Of a DNA stretch of 64,000 bases, positions 11,400-25,458 are shown in pieces (the first letter of the stretch is position 1; each line of letters opens with the position of its first letter). The DNA comes from Struthidea cinerea. Taxonomy: Eukaryota; Chordata; Aves; Passeriformes; Corcoracidae. The stretch covers positions 623,951-687,950 of the forward strand of contig VZTI01002652.1 of the NCBI GenBank assembly GCA_013397865.1. The letters run 5' to 3'. The notes under the pieces are model-generated. The model had not been told where the DNA came from. It did not search any database and saw only the letters and a program-made list of their open reading frames with translations. The position numbers were made by a program, and so were the translations under genes.

Positions 11400-11484
11400 A
11401 ACTGGTCTAGGGGAAGGTGTCCCTGCCCATGGCAGAGTGGTTGGAACTTGATGGGTCCTTCCAACCCAAACCCTTCTATGATGT
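11400..11484 (+). mobile_element. CR1 LINE 3'-end fragment
   Basis: The sequence has ACTGGTCTAGGGGAAGGTGTCC, then TGCCCATGGCAGAGTGGTTGG, then TGGGTCCTTCCAACCCAAACC and TTCTATGATG, in the same order as the sense 3' terminus of CR1. Only about 85 bp remain. It is a short, diverged, inactive tail in plus orientation, similar in content to the copy near 5700 but with a better-kept terminal ATTCTATGA-type repeat. Confidence 0.85.
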
Positions 11485-11490
11485 GTGGCT

Positions 11491-13064
11491 GATCTCCAGT
11501 AGCTTCATAATGCCGTAACCTCTTCTGAGGTACACTAAAATTAAAACAAGAGCAATGCACTGTCACAGATCTTTAGTATGATTTCTACCAGTGTGTTCCC
11601 AAGCAGAGATCTGGACCCCACCTGATTTGAAAATTGTTTTGATTTGATAGGTTCTAGGAGTTCTAGCTGTTTCATAACTCTAGCATTGAATATAGTAAAC
11701 TGGGAATTATGTTTCAGTAGAAATTACACGTTACATATCTTTCTTAGGATAAAGCATACCTATCAATTTATGGATTACTTTATTAAAATATTCTCTATTA
11801 TTATTACATATTGCTCCGTCAAACACAGTATTAGCATTAAAGATCATGCACAGAGGAACAGTGTTTAGTAAGGCATAGCATTAGCAAACAGCATTACTTG
11901 GCAGTCTGACCACCCAGCTTATAACAAAGGCTTTGCCTTTCACATCAGTGAGATCTTTGTATTGCTGCCAGCATGCTCTCCACAACACTGCTTCATGCTT
12001 GTGTAAAACTTGTGAGAGGAGTAGACTTAGAGAAATAACAGGCTATGCCATTATGCATCAAGATTATATGCTGCTTATCATAAATGAAGTGCTAAGTACT
12101 GGCTGGGTCATCAAAGAAATTGTGTGTGTGTGAGTGGATGGCTGCATATTTAACTTCTTCCTTGTGTTTCTTGGTGTAATATTGTTTTAGTTGTTAAGCC
12201 TGAGTACTTTCACCAATACTTGCTGTATTTAGCTACTGCCAGTTTTGACTGACTACCAGTCACAATGAGTAGAAATTTTCTAAACTTGTTTTACTTAGCT
12301 ATCTGAGAGCTAATAAAGTAGTTTTATTCTTCTTACTTGGTATTTCAAGCAGTTTCCAGATTACCTAGATTTATACCTCTGAAATGTGCTTGATCAAGAC
12401 TGGAGGGTGACAGTTTTAACAAATATTTCAATTTTAAAAAAGTCTCTTATTTAAAATTAAGTAGCTTCTTCTCTATTATATAGATATATATAGCAGCTTT
12501 CCCCTTTTTCTTGTGCCTATTAATGATGTTTACTTCAAATACATCCTAGTTATTGCAATGGAATTAAAAGAGATTACAACATGTGTCTGCATAGGCAAAA
12601 CAGTGTCTTGACTTAAAGCCAACAATAAAATAATTAATGACTTCAGCTATAAAAACTTAAAGCAGTAATTTCTCCAAACCACTTTCTTTCATCTGGAAAA
12701 TCAGGAGTCTGTTTTACAAAATAGTCTGGAGCATTAAGGAAACTTACAGGTCATTTAAACACTCTAGCTACCCTGAGAACAACTAGAGACCATGACAACT
12801 TTATTTTCAAGTAAGAATCTCACAGTTCTTATTAGCAGTGAGCATTAACACCTTTTATATTAGACAAGGAACACTTACATATTAGTATTACAGAGAATGT
12901 TGTGCAGCAGAAAATAATAGCTTCCTAATTCCTGCACAACTTAGATAATGGTAGTATGTATATTTAGTTATGTGTTCTTTGAGCACTTCAGTTTAACTGC
13001 ACAGGAGACTTTTGAAGGCATTTGTTTCTTTGCTTAGCTGCTAAGACTTTGTGGTTGGGTTTGG
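11491..13064. other. AT-rich non-coding stretch
   Basis: The segment is particularly AT-rich (for example TA-rich around 12474-12491) and has no recognised repeat or coding exon. Confidence 0.45.
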
Positions 13065-13112
13065 TTTTTTTTTTTTTTTTTTTTTTTTTGTTACTGACAG
13101 TCAGTCAGTAAC
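13065..13112. repeat. Poly-T run of 25 followed by a 9-bp-stem hairpin
   Basis: T runs from 13065 to 13089. Immediately after it, GTTACTGAC (13090-13098) and GTCAGTAAC (13104-13112) form a perfect inverted repeat with a 5-base spacer. This could be the remains of the poly(A) end of a minus-strand retrocopy, but I see no retrogene beyond it. Simple slippage is the plainer explanation. Confidence 0.6.
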
Positions 13113-16100
13113 AACTGTTAAAACTGATAAGCAGTACTCAGCAATCAATAAGCTTGCTTTCAAGGCTGACTGAGGTGCTGGTAGTAGTGTCTGTCAAGCA
13201 CAGCTGCTGTCTGTAACACCAGTTCCACATTTTATTTTTGAAACCTCAGATGAAGTCACTGGATGACTACAAAGAACAATGAGTGAGCAGAAATAAAATT
13301 CTAGGATTCTAATTTTTACACTTTAAGAAAATAAGGGAATCTGTAATCTGCTACAAAAATGTGAAATGAGAACTGAGAAGAAACAAAGAAGCTGCAGTAA
13401 TCTGAAAACAACAGCAAGTGAACTAGGAGCTGTGCTCAAGGGTTAGGGGGTTTGCTGACTTTTAGACCTCTGCCTATTAGGTCATTAATGCCTGGCTTCA
13501 ACCTTTGATCTTTCTGCAGTTCTGGAAGCTCTCTTCATTTTTGTCCAGCACAAGGCCAAAATTGTGTGATTACAATAAGGCTGTTGTACTGAACATCCCA
13601 CATATGGACGCAGCACAGAAGACTCAGAGAAGTGGCTTATGTTGCAAGAATGCAACAATCTACATTGTAAAATGTATGTTAATCTCAAACAGCCTTTATT
13701 ATGTGAATAAGGTATGGTTGTTTTTGTTTAAGCAGAGCTTTTTTTCCAGGAAAGAAGTTGCATCTCAGAACCAGATAGAGCATGGATAATCTAAGCTCCA
13801 CTGTGGTACATTAGGCGGGGAGGAAGGGGCTGTTTGTCAAGCTTGGACTGTTGGAGAGCAAAGGTCTTGGAAGACAGTGAGGAGCAGCAACATGAGATTA
13901 CAAAAACTTGGGGCCAGCAATGCTGAACTATAAGTGTAATGAAACTCAGACATCCTTGCTGTTAACTTCTAATAATTTTATGCCTCGAAAAACACCAGAG
14001 TTGATAAATTGTGCACAGCAGATTAATTAGAGACTTGGCTAGCTTGAAATTACACATATCTCAGGGAGAAGCGTGTCCTCTGGGGCAGAGCAGGAGACGC
14101 TGGATGTATGTATTTCTTAAGAAAGGTTCCCCTGTTTAATTTTTAGGAAACATTTTCTCTTGGTATATGGGTGAGTTACATTGTAGTGTCTTTAGTGGTT
14201 TCTGGGATTGCCATGCATGACAGCTTTCCCCGTTGTTTTTTATGGGCCAGATTCTTGGCCATTTCTGGGTATCATTGACCATTCAGGAGCATCACTGTAG
14301 ATTTGGGAGTACAGTACAGAGATTGTAAACACCATGGCTTCCCCAGTGTCTTTGGGGTTGCCCTAATTCATGGAGTTTGTCAGCATGGGAACTCTAGCCC
14401 CTTTCCCGAGGCTGAGAAAGAAAATAATTTGGGAATACCTGTATTGCATGATTACCCAAGGCTGCCCTTTTACATATTTGCTAGTATGTTGCCCTTTCCT
14501 ACTTCTATGGAAATGCCTGATTTTTCCTAGCTTTGCTTTTATTCTGCTCCACCACCACTGACAATCTGAACCATAGGTCTAGTAAGCTAATTGTTCCCAG
14601 AGCACAGTTTTTGAACTACTTGCCAGCTCTGACTGAAGCACAGACATCTCGTTGGTGTTGCAGCACCTCTTCATCTTTCTCCTCATCTGTCTCTAGTTTG
14701 GATGTGCCATCCATCTGTCCCTCCTACTGCCCCTGTGTTGCTCAGAGAGCCTATCCAGGAGTAGTGGGTGAAGCATGGAGACATGGAAACAGGAGCTGTG
14801 TATGCCACACTCACAGGGTCTTGGAGCATGTTGGGGCTGACTCCAAGACAAACTCATTCAAGCTCAATCTTGCCTTTCAGGCTTAACCACGGGCAGGCTC
14901 TGTCTTGTCCCACATACCAGCACCTGGACTCACATGGGGTTACAGAGGAGAATCCCGGGATATCTGTGCAGTAAACAAAGATGTAACTGTGGAGCCAAAT
15001 ACTGAAATCTTTTGAAGGTCTTGTAGGCTGGAAGAGTTGTGTCATGAAATTTCAGCCAGTTCAGTCCAGGGACTTTTAATATCTTTATTTTCCATTTTTA
15101 AAACATAAAACCCAAAAGGGACCATTAGATTATCTTTCTTGGTCACTATCTGACACTTAGTCTCACTATCAACCTACTTAGCAAACAAAACTGACAAAAT
15201 GTGTAATGAACTCTGATTAGAAGGAATCTTAGGACTAGTGTAACCATTAATAAGAATAGGAAAGTTAGGGAGTTACATTGTAATTGGGGGATGGTATAAA
15301 AAATAACCATTTAAAAGAAAAAAAAATAGAAAAAGCTTGTTTTCTTTGAGATCACTCACTACCAAATATTCTTCTATTTGACAATTATATCCTTTTCCAG
15401 TATTAAAAAAAGAGCATGACAGCATAGATAGGCTTCCTGTTAAGATGTGGTATCTCCCTACACAGTCAATAGGCAGAGTGTATTTACCAGGAAATGACTG
15501 AAAATCTTCCTGGAATATGACAGATGCCAGAGCCAGCTGTCACTGACGGTCCTGGTAGATGTACACCTCTAATAGAATCCAGTAATTGGGGATATATTTT
15601 AATAAGTGGTAGCTCTCCTTTTGGGTTCAAAGAGCTGAATTAGTAACTTACTACTGTCAGTTGGAGAACTTAATTTACATGCTGTATCTTGCTGTGTTCA
15701 TTCTGAAGAAACTATTAGTTTAATGTTATTTAAGCACTATCACTTAAGCAGTACATCAGTGCCTGACAACATGGCAGTAAAAAATCAAGGTTCTTTAACA
15801 AAGTTAGGATCCCACAGGCCTGTGAATTTGGCTCATCTTTCTGCAGCGTTGCTGTGCGACTATGCGTGCTTATGCTTGGCTCCACTAGGTTTGATCTGTG
15901 TGAGTTTGCAGAAATGAATAGCTAGCCCAGTGGGGTCAAACTTCTTGTGGAAACTGGCTGCTCTGTTGCAGGGACTGCCAGTTTTTTTTTCAGGAACAGA
16001 GGAGGCGGATGGAGCTGAATGTGGTAAAGAACTGATCTCTTTACTGTTTGGGAATGGTTTTATATGTGCATATTGTTAAAAGTTTGTCGTGGTATAGGAA

Positions 16101-18449
16101 GTCCTCAGTAGAATTCAGTATGTAAAAACTGCAGCCAGCATGCCTTGCCTATGCCATACAGAACAAGTAAAGCAAGGTGGGACCTTGGAAACCAAGAGCA
16201 GGCAGGATATTCCCTTTGTAGGAAGAAGCATGCCTGTTGCTCTTAAAACCCCATAACGTGAGTTACTGAGCCCAGCTAGTGTGTTGTGTGGGTGGGGAGT
16301 TGGAATGATGGAGACACTGGAGGTAGTGTTTCTCTTCCTTTTTAGTTTTCCGCTTTAGTGGTGCAAAGGCACTCCCCCATATCCTGAAGCTGGCTGTGAT
16401 CCCACGGATGTTTTAGTGCTGTGTTTGTGCCACAAAAGGCAAATCTGCCCAAGCAACTGTGAAGTCATCCCCATCCTTTGAATCAGTAATGAACTAGTGC
16501 TGAGCATTCCTGTGCAGGGTGGGGTGAGGCAGGGAAAGGCAAGTGGGCCCAGGACATAGCCCAGGTGCTCAGCTTGGACTGTTTCTAGTGGCTACTAACC
16601 CTCCTAGCATCACTGCTGCTTACTCTCACACTGCTGTTTTGCTTTTGCATGCTGCTCACCCTCAGTTAGCCCATCTGCTTCTCTGGCCTTGTATGGCTCA
16701 TTTTCACTTCATGTCATGCTTCTTGTATACCTGAACACAAGAGCCAGGGGCAGTTAAAGTCTCTCACAGGTTGGCTGCAGTCGCATTTTCACCTCTAAAC
16801 TCTCCCCAGAACCCATGGTTGGGCATATTGAGAAAGTTTTAATAAATCCCTAAAGAGAGTCAAATCATATGAGGTGAAGTTTGTCCTTGCGCATAAATGC
16901 CTCAGATTCATGGTCACATTAGCCTGGCAGAGGCCAGCACTGTGTGTGAGTGAGGTGGTCCTGCTGTCCTGGTTGCTCTTTTGTCTGCTGTACTGACCCC
17001 TTCATGTGCTGGTGTACGTGTACTTGCGGTTAATTGTGTGTACAGCAGAGTGGCTTAATAGTGAAATGACAGTTTGGTGCCCTTAAGTAGTGCATTTCTG
17101 CGTGCAGTTGGCACACACAGAGTTACGTAAACCTTAAGGTGTGTTCAAGAAGCAGAGCGAGACAGTTGTGTGGCTTGAGGCATAGGACTTAGGTTTGAGA
17201 AACGTGTTGCAATATTTTTGAAGTGGAGGAAAAGGGAGAATTGGCCTTTTTTCCCCCACTGCTGTCCCTGTGACTTGGAAACATGAGTTTGAGCTGTAAG
17301 GGTTAGTTTGAAGATTTCAACGCTAGGCTCTTTAAATCCCACTCTCTATGCACTTTGGGTCTCTGGAGTGACAGAATTTAAGATGGATTTTTCTTTTAGT
17401 AGGGCAAGTGCAAACTCTTTCTAAACAGGGAAGACATTTTAATACTCAGAAACATTTTTCTGTAACTGAAATGCTGCATCTCTTGTGTCTCTGGTATTTG
17501 TCCCCTTTTCTGGGTTGCTTCCAGGGGTATGCAGGAGTAGTTAGCAGCGGAGGAGACTGTCATGGGCTCAGACAGGACTGAAAACAAAACCAGCTATGTA
17601 AAAACGCGAATGATCTTTCTCTTCCCTATTTTTTGTTCTTTTTACAAGGTGATGGCAGGCAGTGACTTGCTGGACCTCTGTTTCAACTGCATGTAATATA
17701 TTCCAGCATTGCAGAAGACACAAAAGCCATTATACTGAAGGTGTAAATTAGCTTGCACTCAGGACTGTCGCCAGATCACAGAACAGTGTGTGAAGCATAC
17801 CGAATGATAGAGCCGAGTATGCAGCAGTGATACTCCATTCAGAGAGAGGCTGCCACCTTTTTGCTCCAGTGATACAAGAATTGGCAAGGAGAGGAGGTGC
17901 AGCATCTTGGAGCTATTCATAAAGAGGAGAGAAAAGGCATTAAATTAGCATTTAGGGTCTCTAGCTGCCAAACTGTCTCACTTAGGCTGAATATCACTGC
18001 CAGGCTGTGTACTCTCAGCAGCATATTTTAGAGCCCAAGGAGGCTGGGGAGGAGCTGGGAAGCACCCACCGTGGTGCACTCCCTGACTGTGGCAGAGTGT
18101 GAAGGCAGGAGCTGGCTGCCAAGTGGTAACTTCTGTTGGATAGTTTAAGCATCCAGCCCATCTGTGGAAAGCTACCTGGGATGTATATGGAGCTAAACTG
18201 AGTGACAGAATTCTAGTTCAAATTTCATCTTCCAGCTCTGTACCATGAGTAGAGGAAAGACAAGATGTCCAAGAAAAGTCTGCTTCCTTTGGAGTAATTA
18301 AGTTTTTTAAAAATTGCATTATCCTGACACCTAGGAATCGGGGACTGTAGTTGCATTGTACAGGACAGACACACGGAAGTGTAGGTCATCAGTAAATAGC
18401 TTATTGATGAATACAGTTACTTTAACAGATTTGCAAAGCTGCATTGCCT
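13113..18449. other. Non-coding stretch, no gene recognised
   Basis: No exon, RNA gene or known repeat was recognised. Bases 14640-14950 and 16280-16780 are somewhat richer in G and C, but their frames are broken and unrecognised. Bases 17765-18010 keep a few CpGs (CTGTCGCC, ACCGAATGATAGAGCCGAG) and could include a conserved non-coding element, with low confidence. Confidence 0.4.
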
Positions 18450-18466
18450 TTTTTTTTTTTTTTTTT
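18450..18466. repeat. Poly-T run
   Basis: A homopolymer of about 17 T in AT-rich DNA. No element is attached that I can recognise. Confidence 0.8.
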
Positions 18467-21400
18467 GCTTTTGCAATAATTTATCAAAGGTTTCATATTA
18501 GATAGCCAGGTACATTTATTCTGTTTGTAAAAGCTGCTTGGTGAATCTTGTTTTGGTGCAGGCTGGTCTTATTTGGAATCTTATGTCAGTGAATGTGTGT
18601 ATCAAGGTACCCTTAAGACACTGAGGTGTGTGTTAGCAGATTATTATCCTTAGAGTTGTTACATGGATTTTTAGGTATGCTTTAATCTCTTGCTACCTCT
18701 GCCCTGGAAGACTGATTTTTAAGTAGCAAAGCTGTTTAAAGCTTCTCAAGTTTTGGGTTTTGTTCTTTTTTAACTTAAAAGGAAAGCACTACATGCACTT
18801 TTATCTCTTAACCATTGTTAACCACAGCTGCAAGTAACTGTTTACTCTCATTGTTTAAAATATAGCCATTATGATAGGATCTTGTTCCACAATGTTCAGC
18901 TGTGACTCTGGTGCTGATTTATTCAGTTAATCATTAAAAGAACAGTATTGCTGACAATACAAAGCAGAGTTTGAGACTGAAATGAAGCTGCTGCACAAGC
19001 TCAAGGTGGAAACTAATATAGGAATATTAGCAATAGACCACCATCTGGTTGAGAGTTGGCTTTTGTCTGTTTACTTTGGGAAGTAAAGGGAGAGAGTAGT
19101 TTGGAAAGAGGAGGAAAAGTACTGCTTAACTCTCTACATGGTGTGAACTTGGTCCAACCACTTTACTATGATATCTAACATTTAATGTTACATATTCATA
19201 TAATATATAACAGATAACGTTAAAAATTCTTGTTTACCTGTACTTGCTTAAAAATGGAAGTGTTTATGGCACAAGCACGTTGTTCTGACCTTCAATGTTA
19301 ACATTAATTGTATTTCCCAATACCTACTCTCTGAATCATAACTGAAAGACCTTTGATTTATGATAATGTAAAGCACCTCTTTGCATTTTGTGGGTTTTGT
19401 TTGGTTTTTTTTCTTTTAACAACTAAAAAGTTAATATTTAACACAGCTACATTTAGTAGTGATAGCACAGGATTCATCCTACTGAACAGTGAATACTGGG
19501 AGAAACCTGCATTAAAAAAGTATGATTTTGTGGCTAAGGCCATGATTGTCCATTTTGCGGCTGAGTTAGGCAAGTATTTAGTATGGTCTGAAAAAAGCCA
19601 CTTCCCTTTTCTTTGCTTAAATCTCCAAAAGCTGGATGTGGTGGATGCTTCCTTTTTATTAGACTTGAGCATTTGTCAGTTCAGACTGAGGATAGCCCAG
19701 TCTGGTATCAGCTGGAGTATCACCATGTTCCCCAGTACAACTGAGATTTTTTAGCTTAATGGAGGAACTAGAAACCATTCTGGTTTGGAAACTAAGGTCA
19801 TTCAGAAGTAGCCTACCAGGCTGACTTTTGCAGCCACTTAATCTGATTGATTCTAAAAGACAAATTAGGGGTGCTGACAGGAGGAGACTTTTGGGGACCA
19901 GCCTGGGGGAGCTATCAAACATTCTCTTATCCTGAAAAGCTCAGTTTTTGTTCTTCACTTTTTATTTTTAATGCAGTTTTCATGATTCAGCAAGCTCAGG
20001 ATTGAGAGAAGTGCCAGACTGATGTTTGTAGGCAGCTCTGTCTTCTATGTCCCTTCACTCTGTCTGCTATCCATAAGTGTGACCCTGCTTGACAAGGGTT
20101 AAAAGCACTTATTCCTGCATACGCCATCTTTGGATCCTTTTTTCCCCATTCATTTTGTGTTGCATGTTTATGATGTGTGGCCTGGTGCTGCTTGTGAACT
20201 TGTTGCTTGGTGTCCTGTGTCGAGGCCCAGCTGCCACAGTGTGCCCAGGCCACTGGCAGCCAGCTCCGTCTCACTACCTGGGTTAGAGTCTGGGTTTGTC
20301 ATTCCCAGCGGATGCGTGATCCCAAGCAGTCAATGAAGTTTTTGGTTGTTTTGTAGTTGAAGAGTGCAGATGCTGTGCTTAGCTGCTGATGGGGAAGAAG
20401 GCCAGGGGATGTCATGCCTTATTTTATTACCAGGATGAAGGAGTTACTTCAGACGTGTCAGATAGAGATTAAATACGGTCATTATGCCCATGTTTCTTGG
20501 TACAGCTATTAGTAAAGAAATACTGGCTATTTCAGTCAACAATTTAATGTTGTTTTTTTTTCATGCTAAAGGCACAGAAGGCTTTTAAAATTGCTCTTAA
20601 AAGGTGTTTCTCTTATATGCTGTTTGGTTATAGGATAATGAGATTTAGAAAACCTTTCAGAAGCAAAGAGGTGTGAACTGCTGTAAATTTCTATGCTGAA
20701 AAGTAAACATGCTGAAAGGAAGGCTGAACACTAATATGGGAATGATCATGGGATGAAAAGGCTTACATAGGTGCTTTCTCCAGCAATTGCTAGCAGCAGA
20801 CTGGAGGAAGCATGTAAAGACAAAGCAAGGGAATTACAGATCCCCCCTTCTGTGTTCTCCTGTCTGAATCAATCAGCAGCTGGATGAGATCCCAGGGTGA
20901 GATGTTCCACATGAACTGCTAAGTTTTACTAGCATCGATCAACTTATGTTCAAGAACATGTCTAATCACTTTTTGAAGGCATTTATACTGTTGTTGCGAG
21001 ATACCACGGAAGCTTAAAAACATAGAAATTTAACTAGTCTTTACATGAAAAATTCTGCCACCTGATGAGAATTAGTAGTAGTAAGTGAAATAATTTATGA
21101 GAGACCAAACAGACATTTCCTATACAGCTTCTCCTATACAGACTATTATCATGTCCCTTGGTCATCTTTGGATGAAGAGAGACAAATTATACTTCTGGTA
21201 CTATAGGGAGAAATTGCAGAGACTGAGGAAAGACAGCCCTCTGCTCTGCATGCCATCAAAAATTAGCCTTCTGTGCATAGCTATGATAAGTAACTGTGGG
21301 AGCATATTAACAATTTGACTTCACTCCAGAAGATTCTCCCTACACAAGGTTCAAGGGATGCCTGACACAGGGCAGTCATAAACTAGCTACTTATTGGTGA

Positions 21401-24400
21401 TAATAATGGGATAATACCATGTCCTGTGTATAGGATATATCCTACATTAGTGATGCTTTATATTTTCTCAAGTGTAAGAATACCAGCTGTTACTATCTCT
21501 GTTTCAGAGTGATAGAATGATGGGACAATTATTTCACCCATTAGGGAGAAGAACCCTAAAGGACCTGCAATCCTAACCATTACAGCCCCTTTATCAGTGG
21601 ACTCATGGAAATAGAGTATTCCTTCAGGTATGGCCATACTCTTATGGAAACTGGGATGTTTGGACATATTTTGGTCTATGTTTACAAACATGTTTCACGT
21701 ACAGAGACATTTGCTTTTATTCCTGAAAAAATGGAATGCCTGACTTAGCTTTGATACTCTAAACTCCTAACAATAGTTCCAGAAGAACACTCTTATTAAA
21801 TGAGACCTAAAAAAAATTTTTTTTGAGGTTAAAAAAAATTTGCACTTGGACTTACTGTGTGGTCCCAAGAAAAAAATGGTGGTCATATCCTTAGAGGAAG
21901 TCTTAAAGCACAGGTTGTCTCATTGCCCTGTGTTTTGATTCCGAAGGGAAGAACAGAGTTCTGAAGAAATGTAAGCAGTTATTGGGAAGTTTATAAGGAA
22001 GAGTCTTACTAATTGTTTCAGTGTTTTCTGACTGTTCTAAGCTGTCTGAGGCACCTGGGGGCTGGTGGCCCACTCTCTGAAAGCTGGGATGCAGAACCCT
22101 TGACGTACTACAAGCTGCACCTTGTACCTTAACAATTTAGATAAGGAAGCCCATCCATCCGTTTGGCTTTTAGCACCTGCTAGTTGCCCCTTCACACTCT
22201 GGAAAGGGAAAAGTCTTTTGGCCAGCTCTACAGTGGAGGGAGACAACTGTTGTTCTCTCCTGGCATGGTAAGCCCAAGTGAGACTGTCTTGAAGGAGGAG
22301 CAGGCACACTGTAAAGAAACCTAATGCTCTTGGTGTAACATTATCTGGCATTAGTATGTAATTTTTAAAGTAATTCTACAAGGAGGAGAACAATACTATC
22401 ACAAAGTAGTTGCAGCTTTTCTGCCAACCTTTTCAGCAGCAAAATAAGTTTAAGAAATCCTTTCTTTAAACTGTTTTTTTTTTTTCTGATTTACACTTCA
22501 GCCACAGTCAAACTTCTCTGTGGTTTTTATTTCATTTCTGAGTCATACTTCTTCTTTCTCTTCTTAAATAACAACCTTCCTAGTCTGGGAATAGCAGTAC
22601 TACTGCACCTGCCAGTTCCCCTCTTCTGCATGAACTCTTGTTGCCCTACATTACATAGTGCTGTTGCCCTGCAGCAAGGGTCCAGGTGCATGTACAGCCT
22701 GGGAAGCAATAGTCTGCTGTCACACCTGTCTACACAGAGCTGATTCCTACCTGCTCTGGTAACACCTCTAAGTCCTGGGTCACCTTGTGGTAGTTACTCA
22801 GAAGACTGGGATACCCTGCACCGAGCTGACTTCCTTGTTTTAGAAGGGAAGATAGTCTAGAGGGATGAAAATGTGATTTCCTGGTATGGGTTGCTGCTCT
22901 GTAACACTGTGAGCAAGATCTGTGGTTTTCCTTTATGTTTCTACCTGTAGCATGTTCAGGAAGTCTACAAGCACAACCTCTGCACTTTGGCTTTCGCCTC
23001 TGTGTCAGGACTCATCTCATCCTATAGTTAGACACTTGGGCTAGGACAGCAGTGCAAAATGAGAATCTGCTATGCTGGGCAAATGCAGTAGAAATTTAGG
23101 ATAGCAGGAGTGTGTCCTGGAATGAAATGAGAGCTTGTTGTTTTACTAATGTGTTTGTTGCGTTTGTTTCTTCTACTCTTGGAGAATTTCAAGTATTTCC
23201 TTCAGAATGTTGGTCTTTCTTGCTGGTTAGCATAGCCAAAATATCTTAATGGGACAACCAAATGACAGTATGTACCTTAAAATAGGCTATAACACATGGA
23301 AACGTTGAGTCCTTTCGATGGATGTAGACATTATGAAATTTGGTAGTACTTCACAGAAGGCTTTGAGTTTTGCACTTTAATGGTATTGGTATATTGATAG
23401 CATAGTAATACCTGTTTCTTTTACCTTAATGTAGCCAGGAAGTGGTGCTGTTGTATTTAAATGAATCCAGTAGAAACAGAAAGTGTTCCAGTACACCTTT
23501 TGGAAGCTAATGAGAAGTGTCCATAGCACTGCGTGGCGGCGACTGTGGTCTCACTTGAGCAAATGCTGGAGTCACTGAGCCACCACCGTTAAGTTCACTG
23601 GCTAAATACCCAGCTTGCAGAGGACTCCTTTTGTTTTTTAGTGAGAGATAATCACATTATTAGCATTTTTTTGATGCAGGAGTTAAAATTGCTGAGCTTG
23701 TTTGAAATTTTCTATTGGTTCTCTTTATTTTTGGCTTTTTTAAAAAATAGAAATGTAATAGTGACTGCATGCTGAAAGTACTTCCTTTGCTCATGGCATA
23801 AGAACGTTTTTCCTGTGTTGTGTGTGCATTTTGAGTATGACCTAGAGCCCAGGAGTGATTCATGATGCCTTTGTAATTGGAACTTGACTCACATATGGCA
23901 TGATGAATCAGCTTCCTAGGCATGGTGGATGCAGTTCTGTGAAAGAAATGTTTGCTGGACATGGTACACTGTGCAAGCACATGTTCCTAGTCTGTCTTTC
24001 TGTGCTCAACCCATCAATTACTCAGACTGTAAGCCCATATCTAAATTGCATTACTATTTATGTAAATCAAAATTTCAGAAAAACAGTATTTTGCCATTGG
24101 TTCAACTTCTTGTATGAATAGGAATTCTTGGGCTGCTTTCACAGAGCCTCACGGTGTTCTTTTCTTCCCCTTGTGACACCAGTTACTTCTGGCTCTCTCA
24201 GTGGTAGCTTTGTCCTCACATCGCAATGACTCTGCAAAGAGCAGATTTGTAAGTGGGAAAGTGTTGAAATATCAGTAAGAGTTTTTAAAGCTTCACATTC
24301 AACATTAAACATTCAACATGGTTGAATATAGTAGATTGAAGTGGAAATGAAATAGGAAAGTTCAGCTTAGGAAAAACTACCCATATTTTGAAGGGTTTCT

Positions 24401-25458
24401 TTAAGATTAAACTGACTTGACTCTTAAAATGTCTTAGGTAACACTTTATTAACCTCAGTGTGTTTGGAGGATTAAGAATTATTTGTCCTCTCTCCCCATT
24501 GGCCTAAGGAGAGTTTGTGTTCACCTTCAGCTTTATGTTAGACATCAGCATAATGTCATCATTATAAGAATGAAATATGTGACAAAAATGACTTAGGAAA
24601 AATGCAGATTACCTTTAATGAAATGTGGACTAGGCACAATTTTCTGGTTGCAGATATACTTCTTGAAACAGATTAATATGGGACATGATTTTTAACAATG
24701 AAGTATCTTAAATATCATAAATAGAAATTAAAATTACATTATTTTTTGAAAGTAAAGTCAAGCATACCTACATTTCTGGTTAAGAACAAGCAAACATTTT
24801 TAGCTCTCAAAAGAATTTTGTAGGTGCTTTTTTCTTTACAACAAGTACTATACAAGCACATGTTAATTGGCGTTCATTATGTCATGTGCTTGGATTTTTT
24901 GTGTCTGTTTTTGGTCATGAAGCACGAGAACTGCAGTACTAGTCTTCAGAGTGTGCAAAATATAGGAGTACTCTATGTAGCGTATATAGTTAATAGAGAT
25001 GATGGTATTCCTTAAAATTAAGGTTGTCTGGCACTTCCGTGTAAATGATAACTTTTCCGATACCTTTAACTTGACCAAATTTTAATCTTTTGAACTGATG
25101 TTTGATCTGTGTCTGAGGGTCAAAATTTATGTCCATAATTTTTAGGGGAATTGTTTTTCTAAATCTGTCTTGCATTGGTTCCATATAATAGAATTTCATT
25201 TTTTTTTAAGAGTTAGGAATTTGCATCTGAAGAAGTTATGTTAAATGCAAACTGAAGCATGTTTAGAAAATACCAGATTTAAATTTTGTTTTATAACTTG
25301 GAGTGGTTTACATGGAGTGAGTTACAGAGGCATCACCTATATACTTAATATAGAGGATAAAAATAAATTCTGAATGCACAAATACTAAATAAGGGAGTGT
25401 TATGGAGAAGTGCTTCAATAATATAATTAGAGCTTTATAGCCTAATAAGTATGCAAAG
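18467..25458. other. Long non-coding stretch, no gene recognised
   Basis: Seven kilobases of ordinary AT-rich sequence. The longest open frame (19353-19754, 133 codons, plus) has no recognisable domain, and no splice-site pattern supports an exon. Bases 24295-24319 hold two copies of ACATTCAACAT 14 bp apart. No known repeat family was identified. Confidence 0.4.

Noticed and set aside
13065..13089. Poly-T as the reverse poly(A) tail of a processed pseudogene
   Set aside because: No retrogene-like sequence or TTTATT signal follows. Processed pseudogenes are scarce in birds because CR1 does not mobilise poly(A) RNAs.
19353..19754. 133-codon open frame
   Set aside because: No recognisable domain, no supporting splice or promoter pattern, and an overlapping minus frame of similar length. 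Probably chance.
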